Of a DNA stretch of 64,000 nt, positions 55,435 to 64,000 are shown piece by piece. Below the pieces are notes generated by a model, which saw nothing but the letters and a program-made list of their open reading frames with translations, did not search any database and was not told where the DNA came from. A program made the position numbers and the translations under genes. Position 1 is the stretch's first letter. Each line of letters starts with the position of its first letter. This DNA comes from Muricea muricata (Eukaryota; Cnidaria; Anthozoa; Malacalcyonacea; Plexauridae): the NCBI GenBank assembly GCA_963855995.1, contig OY979730.1, positions 9,091,300-9,155,299 of the forward strand, in the 5' to 3' direction.

Positions 55435-58400
55435 TCATTTTTTAGGCCTCCAGCCTTTCAAAAGTTTCTTTATCTTCAATTTCTGTACCGGGTCTATCAC
55501 ACCCAACGCTCCTAGAGTTTGTTCGTCCAACGACTTGAACATCTCCCCATCGATCTGCTGGTTCCGGAATTTCGCCACGTGCTCGCCCATATTGAGCGAG
55601 CGCAGAACGTCGGAAACTTCGTTCGTGCTAAGCTTGGAAAGATCTTTGGGTATTTTGAAGTTTTTAGGAGCGACTGGGTTGATTTCGTCGTAGAGGTCGT
55701 CATCATCGTAGGGTATTTCGGGCACGGACATCGTGCTGGTTTTTTGGAGGTCTTCCGGAGGAATCTCGGGCAATTCTCGGTCCAGGATCGTTGAAGTCGT
55801 ACATGACCTAGTGAGCTGGTCATCTACTGGTGTTACGTACATGTCTGAAAATGACAAGGTATTTCTCTAATACAGATATTTGTCTAATACCGACCTCTCT
55901 CTAATACCGACCTCTCTCTAACACAGACATTTCTTTAATTGTAATACAGACATTTGGTAAATACAGACATCTATCTCCAATACAGACAACAATCTATCGT
56001 TGTTGCCGGTTTTGAATCTCCAGTGCTAACACTCAACACGATAGCCATCCTAGCTTAAACCTCAATCCTGAAATCTGGTTCATAGAGTTGTATTTTCTCT
56101 CAACACATTATCTGTATGGTTTAATGATGGTTTCTTACCTTGATCATCAATTTCATCATTGTTAGGTGATAGAGGCAGTGAGGATGACGAAGTCTGTGGT
56201 GCCTTTTTCGAGCTATCTTCTTCCTTGTTTTTAAGTTTATGTCGTATTTTTGCGCCTGCTTTTCTTCCTGCCGTGCCAAACAAACCTTTCTTCGTCTCCT
56301 TATCTTTCGCCGGGCTTATTGGTGCTCCTGGAAATTCATTGAATTCTGTGAGTTGTGAGGTTCTACGTGTTTATAACCGGTTACTCTAGTGGTTATGATA
56401 ATCAATACGAAATTATCGATGATGATCATGGTATCCGATGAGTGCTTATTGGTGATGATGATATGATAATGATGACTGGTTATTATAACTTTTTATTCAG
56501 GCTGATGATATTGGTTGCTAATGGTGATAATGATTTATTTGTAATTGTCGACATGCGAAGACGTAATCAGTGGGGGGGGGGGGGGGTGGCAAGGGAGAGG
56601 CGGCTTTCTCCTTTTGTTGATAGTAGGGCTCAGGAAAGACGATGCGACGCCAAAGACGATGTAAGAAGGACGTGGAAATGTCGTGGGCGGCCTCCATAGA
56701 TGGATATCGAAGCCATTTTCAAGTCATTGACACCGATATGGCTATACGGCAATACCCAATTCAGACTCCTCGGCTGTCATATTTATCAGTTTCCACACAC
56801 TTCCCCCCCCCCCCCTCCCCGCCTTTTTTCAAAGTTCTGCCCTGTCGGTATTTGTTTACTATGTCGTTGAGTCTCCAAACCATGCATTTTATTAACTCTG
56901 CTACATCTTACCGTCTGTTTTGTCCGTGCTGGTATCTTTGCTCATTTGATCTGCATCCAAAGTCTTCGATTTGTTCTTCGTATCTGCAGCCGTCTTAACA
57001 TTACTGGTTGCTGGCATCGTAGCACTTCGTTTCTGTGGCTCCTCGCTACCTTCATCCAATATGTCACCGCAGCTTACGGGCCGTTCAGCTTTCTTCCCGT
57101 CCTTTTTACCTTTGACTTTATCCATAAAACGACCTGCGAAGTGAACGTATGCTTATAAGTGGAAACTCGCAGAAAAGATGTAACGGTATAGAAACGCGCG
57201 TACTTCTGCACGTCTGCTGTAGGAATGTTACCTTGCAGTCCTGAGGCCCGTAGGGCCTGTTCAAACGGATGCAACATTGTTGGACCAACAACACGCAACA
57301 ATGTTGAAGCACGTTAATAAAGCGCTTCCTTAGCGTATTGCTTGACATTCCAAGGCAATCTATTGTTGTTGAGAACTTTTACCTTAAAATAACTGAGATT
57401 GATATAGCACAAAGCACTATTTGAAAAGTGTTGGATGATGTTGGTCCAACAATGTTGCATCCGTTTGAGCAGGACCTAACGGTTATCAGGATGTGTTCGC
57501 ATCGCTTGCTCCGGCTTGATGATAACAAGTCTGCTGCAAGTTGTCAACAGGCGTGATGCAAGTTCATTCTCAAGACTTTTTATCCACAAGCTCGACAGAA
57601 GTTGTTTACTGACTTTCATAGACTTGATGCGACTTGATAATAAACTTGCGTGAAACCAGTACATGTTCCCAACTTGCATCAAGTCTCTTGACAACTTGCA
57701 GCAGACTTGTTATCATCAAGCCGGAGCGATCGATGCGAACGCATCCTGATATCGTCTCGATTACTGCACGGTTACACGTTTGCAGCCGACTTGCTATAAC
57801 TTGTGCGTTTTTGGCCGTGTAGTCTGTGCCCTGACCACTTCACTTTAGCCCCTTTTTCAAGGGTATGAAGTATGAAACACGGGTGTGTTGTGCGAGAGGC
57901 GAATAGCGCTATAATCCAGCCGATATGGTGATTTTCTTTCCAAGTAACGGGTAAAACCCATATTAAAGTTCAGCATTTTCGAGTTAAAGTCAATTTTTAT
58001 CCCTTGCGAGTTCAATATTCCTGGTGTCATTGCTTTTTATGACTTTCTGCGGCAGTTCAAAAATCGCTATCCAGTGGATAGCGCTATTCACATCTCGTAT
58101 ACAACCTTGTTTTCTTTATTCATTAGGACTTCGCATTGTGAAGTATAACAACTGGTTGTGTTATATTACATTGCTACATGTACTAGTTTGCGTTAACGGT
58201 GCAACCTACATATATGGATACAAAGCTAGGATCTACTACCGAAATATCTGGATACGAATCAACGGATCGAGAAATACAGCACTATTAATGAGGTACTGTA
58301 CATATAGCATTAATATTTGAAATTCTTAAGCAAACTAGTTTTTCTTGCCTATTTATTTATCATCGCTTTCGTTTCTTGAACATTTTGAACGCTGTTACCG

Positions 58401-61400
58401 AAAACGCATACCATTGAAATAATATTGATCTGTTACATAAACAGGCAGAAACGACCGAAGTTTGATACAAGTATGTTATCAAGCTGCATATTGTTATCAG
58501 CCTGTTTGCTTTATCAAGTTGCATAAAGTTTGTGAAAGAATCAGACTTAATGCAGCTTGGTATTTGTAGACTTGCTGCAAGTTGTTGAAAGAACTTGCAT
58601 TAAGCATGTGAATAAAAAGTCTTGAAAATCAATTTGCATCAAGCTTGTTGACAACTTGCAGCAGACTTGTTATCAAGCCGGAGCAAGCGATGTGAACGCA
58701 TCCTGGTATCAGCTTGATGACTGCAAGGTAACAAGCCTGCAGCAGACATGCTGAAATTCGTGTTTTTCTGGCTGTGTTGTTACCTTGCCAAAACTTAAAG
58801 AGACCGTTGTATCACAAGCCAAACTACCGTCCGAAAAGTTGTTTTATAAGCGCATAATCCTGTTGCATTTTGTAAAAATTCTACAAAAGTGCAATTGAAT
58901 TGCGAATTGAAAAACGCCCGAAGAGTCTGACTTTCGACGATTCGATACCGGTTAAATAATGTCTGAACTACAATGAAGAATTTGCACCGTTGCACAACCA
59001 AGCCCCAAAGCATTCTAAAGCGCAACGTTTAATCCTACCTCCCTCCCTGTTTGGTGATAATACCAAGTGATGTTTGGCAAGATTTTCTTAAAGACGATTA
59101 ATTGAAGTATCAGACAAGCCACCTCAGACAAGATGCTTGTCATCGTTTTAAATATAAGCATGACATTGCATTAACAAATATATAAATGGGATTTAACCGT
59201 TTAGATATATTAATCTTTAGAAGTACTAAACGATAATATAGTTAAGGTATTAGGTGTGATAATCTGCAAATGCCTTGAGGGTTTTAATATCAAGTTTTTG
59301 ACGCAGACCTCATAATCAATGGCCACTAAACACAGGTACAATCGTATAAACGTGTTAAAAGTATGCCCTCGTCACGACAAGCATTGTAGTTTTCATTGGT
59401 TCGTTTGAATTTCTTTTGGCCAATCAACTATGTTTCGTTCCAATACTCCCAGAATCACTTCAAAATAAATCTCTTTACTTGATTTGCACTTAGTTGAAAA
59501 TAGCTACACTTATACTTGTTTTACATTGTGAACATATTCTAGTAAGTGCCAATCCTTAAAATTTTACATTAACTTCTAGCAAAAAACTTGAATGTAGCCT
59601 ATTTAGTGTAAAGGTTGTTATCCAGCTCTGTATCGACTTTACATTAATATATCAAAGTCAGTCGCATTGAGTTGTATACCAGGGGTCGGTTGTACGAGAG
59701 GTGAATAGTAATATCCACCAGATAGTGATTTCTTTCAAATTTTCTAAACATATTCAGTGACTGTTTACCCATATTGAAGTTCAGCACTTTCGAATCAAAG
59801 TCACTTTTTGTCTCTTGCGAGTTCAATATCCCTGGTGTCATAGCTTTTTATGCCTTCCTACGGCAGTTAAAAAATCACGAACCGTTGGATAGCGCTATCA
59901 GAGACCTTAAGATGTAGGACGGGAACACGACGACGACGGCAAATGCAAACTGACTCAAATAAATTGTTGTACAATTTTAAAAGCATATCGTTTGTTATCG
60001 ATTTTACAAAATAGCGTTTGAGATAATAAAATTGATGTTTTACTGTTAAGAAAAGTTCCAGTGTAGTTTTGCTTATACTCTAGCATTCTTGCGGTTTGGA
60101 ATGCCGACGTTGTAGACACGGCTTAAAACTGCGTGTTCTGGCGTTGTAGCTTGAGCAAAGACTACATCTTTATCTCCCCTGGGACTCTCATAATTGATAT
60201 CTTTGGTTAAATAATTTTAAGTTCATTGTATTGCTAGCCGTCGTCGTCGCGTTGCCGTCCTTGCATCTTAAGGGGGACATCATCGTTCGTACGACCGGGC
60301 CAAGGTGTACAAATCTGACAATATCTTTGTGTGATATACGTGATGAAGTGCAATGCGAGGGAAATGAGGCTTTGCATCTGAGAGCGAGACTTGACATAAG
60401 TACAATGACGTTTACAAGCCAATCAAATAGCACTTATGCGGGTTTTCCCTAAAGCTATTGTCCTCACCACCAAGTCTCACTTTCATGTAAAGAGAACGTA
60501 TGCGTCAATACGAGGCTTGGTGGTGAGGACAATAACCTCAGGGAAAACCCGCATAAGTGCTATTGTTTCAATCGGCAATTTTGTTCCTTCGTCCAATACA
60601 TTAATTCTCTATTGTTTCATTATCTCGATGCAATATTGACGTCATGTAAGCTGTATATTGGCATGCGAATTCTGCCGTCACTTACACAGACAATATTTTT
60701 CGTATCCTCTTACGACAACAACATGTCAAACAAACTCCTCTCCCTTTCCGCCGGCCTTATCTTTACACCAATATCCTTCCAGAATAAGATATCACCTTAG
60801 ATTTTACGTGGGTGTTTGATCAACACAAGTCTATCAGTTCTTCACTAAACTCCCTGGAAGTCCACCAGGAACCGGTTGTTCAAATGTCGGTTAGTTAAAC
60901 CTTATATTAGCGTTTTGAATGTGATTTCAGACAGTGGCGGATCTAGCGTAAGTCAAAATAAATTACCACAGCTCATTCTAGGATACATTTACATTTTAAA
61001 ATACCTGCAAAGCAACTTCATTGGTTAGATTTTATTCTTTTGAAATTCATAACCTATGACATTGTTATAAAGTTATTTTGAATTTAAAATTGAGCTGCTA
61101 TAATTTATTTTGACTTACCCTGGATCCGCCTCTGAAATTTTCAGAGCAGCTTGTTTGTAAGTTTCGAAACATTTTTACACAAATCCTGTCTGGATCAATA
61201 GTAGTTTTGGTATCTGCCCCATAGAAATAAAAGATATAGAATGCGCGCTCCTATCTATTTTCAGGTAAACAAATGACGCCACATTAAAATTCAAAATGGC
61301 CGATTTATAAGGGCAAATTAAACTCGCCCCACTGTAATTCGCATAGACCGCTCCTCGGACAAATCCAACATGGCGGATTTATAAGGGCAATTTTTTTTTC

Positions 61401-62978
61401 AATTTGGGTACCGGCTAGGTTACCAAGCACGCATTCTATATCTATTATTTCTATGATCTGCCCCCAGGGCTCGATTGTGCAAAGCTTCATGCATGGTTCA
61501 GCGCTAACCTATGTGAAAATTTTACCCACTGTTGTAGTTCCTCTATTTCTACACATCTGTTTGCTTTAAAGCGAAACAGCGATATATTTATTTATTGACT
61601 TATTGATAAGAACCTCTAAAGTAACCGTAACATGCGTTGTCAATTTTTTGATAATATGCTTAGTTTCTAAAATACTGAAGGACAAAGAAAGACAAAGACA
61701 CTACTCATCCGCCATCTTGGATATTGAAAAACAACATGACGTCACTACCTGGGTAATTGTTTTTTTCTCTTAAAGAAGCGATTAACAAGTATGTTAAATG
61801 TTCAAATCCAACTGAATTTGTATGTGTATACTTCTTACGTAAATTGCGAAGTGTTGAAAAAAATCTCATTGAGATTTAACTAATTCACAGCAAATTTTGT
61901 ACAGTCTACCAGGTTGTGACGTCAGTAAAATAGACATAATTATAAAACAAGATGACGGATGGCTAATGTCATTTGTTTTCAATATTTTAGAAACTAAGTA
62001 TGTTACCAAAAAATTGACAACGGATATTACAATTACTTCAAAGGTTTTTATCAATAATCCGATAAAAAAATATATTGCCATTTTCATTTAAAACCTCAGG
62101 ATCTAAAACTACTATTGTTCCATACAAGATTTCTGAAGAAATATTCTTAAGGTTATGAATACGGCAAGGGAAATTTCCTTTGAATTTTACGTCAACCCAA
62201 AATTAAGAAAACCGGCTTTTGAACTGACAACTCGACGCCTGGCGTTAACCAGAAAAGCAAAGTTCAGTCCATTCATAGATATTAGAAAAAGGGGTGGAAT
62301 GGCAACTCTTTTGTTATCTATATTTTATCTTCAGTTGAGCACACCAGAAGCAAACATTGCCCAACTTGTATGGTAATTATGCTCATGAACTCAATTTCGT
62401 TTATGCGCACAATTACCATAGCGAGTTGTGCAATGTTTGTTTCCGGTTTATTCAAAATAACTGAACCGAAGATCGTGTATAGTATTGAATAGCGTTGCCA
62501 ATCCATTCCCCTTTCTAATATCTATGGTCCATTTTAGATAAATTAGGAAAGTGATGCTGTATAAACGTAGGATTGGGGAGCAGGAGGGCTTGCTGTAACC
62601 TAAAACCTGGAAGAAACATCGCGAGCACAACTTGTCATCAGCTTGGGAACAGACTTATTGCAACTTGTTTCCATGTGGTTTTTTGTGCGTTTCTAGCCCG
62701 TGTAATACATGAGTAACGAAATTTCCATAATGCTTACCTAACGAGATACCAATGGAGCTCCTCTCCTTTGCTTCCCCTCCTTTCTGTTCTTGGGAAACTA
62801 GTTCCTGAGTTCTCAACAACTCAGCCGGGACAAGATAACCTGAGTCGTCTTCGACAGGTTCTTCTGGGTCTTCCTGCTGCGGACTTGGTGGTGCTTTGCT
62901 CTCAGCTTTTGATTTCTCGTTCGATTTTGACTTTTGTGCTTTCGTTTTTTCTACCTTTGGTTCTTTATTTTTTTTATC
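55435..62978 (-). CDS. SAM-domain adaptor protein, 3' part, 4 exons
   Basis: Exons in transcript order: 62978-62738, 57133-56912, 56327-56139, 55844-55435; 1062 nt, 353 codons plus stop, all phases consistent, with GT-AG sites. The gene probably continues 5' beyond the window. The product is a lysine/serine-rich, low-complexity chain (KVEKTKAQKSKSNEKSK) followed by a C-terminal SAM domain from about NEVSDVLRSLNMGEHVAKF to the end, closing in KGWRPKK. A SAM domain that ends the protein in GWRPK is reminiscent of GAREM-type adaptors, but the CABIT domain would lie upstream and cannot be checked. Short tyrosine motifs (GYLVP, MYVTP, DLYDEI) and a proline-rich LPEIPP suggest SH2/SH3 docking, by inference. 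No catalytic motif. Confidence 0.75.
55862..55992. repeat. Degenerate short repeat (ctaataca/gacatt)
   Basis: The words ctctaataccgacctctct, aatacagacatttg and ccaatacagacaac repeat with loose spacing in the SAM gene's last intron. Simple degenerate tandem repeat. Confidence 0.5.
57240..57830. repeat. CAAC/GTTG-rich repeat block, two parts
   Basis: 57240-57350 and 57420-57480 carry tgttggaccaacaa and ttggtccaacaatgttgcat, inverted around a spacer. 57480-57830 carries ggatgtgttcgcatcg, ctccggcttgatgataacaa and their inverse. The latter is also shared with 58640-58740. In the SAM gene's long intron. Confidence 0.6.
57881..58108. mobile_element. MITE, GGGGTCGG family, copy 3
   Basis: Reads gggtgtgttgtgcgagaggc, gaatagcgct and ends in gtggatagcgctattc then cgtatacaacc. 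Internal cttgcgagttcaatattcct matches the copy at 59682. Confidence 0.7.
58440..58775. repeat. CAAC/GTTG-rich repeat block
   Basis: Contains cttgctgcaagttgttgaaa, gttgacaacttgcagcagac and gttatcaagccggagc; the last part matches 57690-57740. Intronic. Confidence 0.55.
58776..59681. other. Intronic, nothing recognised
   Basis: Within the 5.6-kb intron of the SAM gene. AT-rich unique sequence; no repeat, RNA gene or supported exon seen. Confidence 0.4.
59682..59905. mobile_element. MITE, GGGGTCGG family, copy 4
   Basis: Starts ggggtcggttgtacgagagg, with cttgcgagttcaatatccct and ttggatagcgctatc. The right terminal repeat is missing, and another inverted repeat (59906-60272) begins at once, so this copy was cut by it or lost its end. 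Confidence 0.7.
59906..60272. repeat. Foldback element (CTTAAGATG ends)
   Basis: Left cttaagatgtaggacggga and acgacgacgacggcaa; right ttgccgtccttgcatcttaag and gccgtcgtcgtcgcg. Spacer is unique, AT-rich. Confidence 0.65.
60426..60564. repeat. Hairpin MITE (AATAGCACTTATGCGGG ends)
   Basis: Arms of about 50 bp: aatagcacttatgcgggttt through attgtcctcaccaccaag and the exact inverse through aaacccgcataagtgctatt. Small loop of about 40 bases. Confidence 0.75.
60932..61134 (-). mobile_element. hAT-type MITE, inverted copy of 17655-17857
   Basis: Starts CAGTGGCGGATCTAGCG and ends GATCCGCCTCTG; the body is the reverse complement of the TRIM-intron copy with few differences. Flanks gatttcaga and aaattttcaga suggest a target duplication that has since changed slightly. 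Confidence 0.8.
61219..61455 (+). mobile_element. MITE, CATAGAAATA ends, ATCTGCCC target duplication
   Basis: Ends CATAGAAATAAAAGATATAG and CTATATCTATTATTTCTATG are inverted. ATCTGCCC lies on both sides (61211-61218, 61456-61463). Inside, atggccgatttataagggc and atggcggatttataagggc form a direct pair. Ends and 8-bp duplication resemble the element at 41790. Confidence 0.9.
61575..62085. repeat. Foldback element, arms about 150 bp
   Basis: Left arm from gatatatttatttattgact through cgttgtcaattttttgat and tttctaaaatactgaa; the right arm is the inverse, through attttagaaactaagt and aaaaaattgacaacg. Also pairs around tgacgtca. Intronic in the SAM gene. Confidence 0.7.
62274..62526. mobile_element. 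MITE, CATAGATATTAG ends
   Basis: Ends catagatattagaaaaagggg and cccctttctaatatctatg are inverted; ggaatggcaact pairs with cgttgccaatccattc. GTCCATT lies on both sides, a near-perfect target duplication. Third CATAG-ended element in the window. Confidence 0.75.
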
Positions 62979-63439
62979 CTGAAGGAATTTATGAAATATA
63001 CTCAGTTTAAACTGGCAATCATTAGCGAGATCTTTGGGGAAACTTGGTTTTGAACTTCAAAAGAGTTGTTTCATTTGAAAAAGAAAACTTTTTAACGATT
63101 TGGAAAACTACGACTTTACATCTTCTTTAAAATTTGTTTAGTTCTTCACAAATCTAGACTCGGATCATCAAGAACTTGCGAGCTCATTGCCACCGTGGAT
63201 TATTCATTTTTGGAAGTACACCAAACTTGTATCTTAGTTCGTATGTATTGAGCTTCTCACTAATAGCAAGAAGTTCCTTTGTTTTAAGAAGTTTTGTTTT
63301 CACTTTGATTTAAGAAGTAATTTTATAGTGTATGAACTTATGACTTGGTTTTCATTATCTTTTTTTATTTCTTTTAACTTCGCCACAAGGGCAGGGTCAC
63401 CACAACAGCGTGAGCCAATTACTGTGGGCTTGTATTACC

Positions 63440-63630
63440 TATCCCACCCTGTCAACATTCCCTGTGGGAGGAAACCAGAGTACCCGGAGAAAACCCACGA
63501 CTTTCGGCAGAGCGTTGACTATATACTCTTTTTACATAAGGACTGGGTTCGAGTCTACCTTACTGGGGATCGAACTCGAAACCTTAGAGGTGAAATGCGA
63601 GTGGTCTGACCACTACACCGCCGAAGCCCC
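63440..63630 (-). repeat. tRNA-derived SINE with a conserved central core
   Basis: On the minus strand it starts ggggcttcggcggtgtagtg (A box) with gagttcgatcccc as B box, a tRNA-like head. The body carries the core complementary to tgtgggaggaaaccagagta and cccggagaaaaccca at 63462-63496, a stretch known from SINEs in many animal phyla (Nin-DC-like class, from memory). It lies upstream of the first visible SAM-gene exon. Confidence 0.75.
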
Positions 63631-64000
63631 ATTTCGATACAGTCTTTGTGAAAATAAGCGGGTAGGTTGGGAAAATGGCGTTAAAACTGTTTGCGATATT
63701 TATATAGTTGTTGCACCCAAACATGGTATCCGTCCAGTATTTAAAATGCCCAACCATGCTATGTTTTTTTCACTCACCAGACCCCTGCCTCTTAATCACA
63801 TCCGGTCACAATTCGAAACTAGCTTTCTGCGACGCCACGCTGTTCGTTGCGGAGAATTTGATGTATAAGAATTTGAACCCACGTTGTTTTTAATTTAAAA
63901 GTGTCAGCTACTCCAAGTAGGTTGTTTGGTGTTATTCGTTCACCGAAGCTGATTTCCGCAAGGGGCGTGTTCAAAAAATTAAAGTTTACTGGTGCAAGTG

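Overview
This is a window of a eukaryotic, AT-rich, intron-rich animal genome. The genes have short exons with GT-AG introns, and the intergenic and intronic space is packed with foldback transposons, MITEs and tRNA-derived SINEs. The mix (TRIM-NHL gene, acetyl-CoA synthetase, prodomain-less caspase-like genes, RecQ-like helicases on mobile DNA, a SINE with a metazoan-conserved core) suggests an invertebrate, most likely a cnidarian such as an anthozoan. That assignment is inference from gene and repeat style; no single marker proves it.

Layout. (1) 264-11339, plus strand: the last 12 exons of an acetyl-CoA synthetase gene, whose introns carry several MITEs and two tandem-repeat arrays (114-bp and 71-bp periods). 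(2) 11340-14960: intergenic, with a perfect 236-bp palindrome and one small minus-strand ORF of unknown function. (3) 14962-51577, plus strand: a TRIM gene (RING, two B-boxes, coiled coil, six NHL blades). I join it from seven exons that keep frame over 2094 nt. Its sixth intron is about 28.7 kb and cuts NHL blade 3. (4) Inside that intron are four plus-strand copies of a caspase-like gene: one at 24.6 kb, then a cluster at 44.8, 46.3 and 49.5 kb. They lie in repeated modules with a 45-bp minisatellite and about 1.5 kb of shared upstream DNA. One copy is cut short by a 1522-bp tandem duplication. (5) Between the first caspase and the cluster (26.6-42.5 kb) is a nest of mobile DNA. It includes an 11.1-kb insertion with TTAA target duplications holding a broken RecQ-family helicase in foldback form, itself interrupted by at least three younger elements, and a second set of large inverted repeats. 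(6) 55435-62978, minus strand: the last four exons of a gene for a SAM-domain adaptor with tyrosine motifs, its introns again full of MITEs.

The acetyl-CoA synthetase, TRIM and SAM genes look like ordinary neighbours with no evident functional link. The caspase copies look like a young tandem family grown inside a host gene's intron, with one copy keeping all expected active-site residues and the others changed or truncated. The window offers well-dated nesting of mobile elements, because several insertions can be checked against an empty site kept in the opposite arm of the same inverted repeat.
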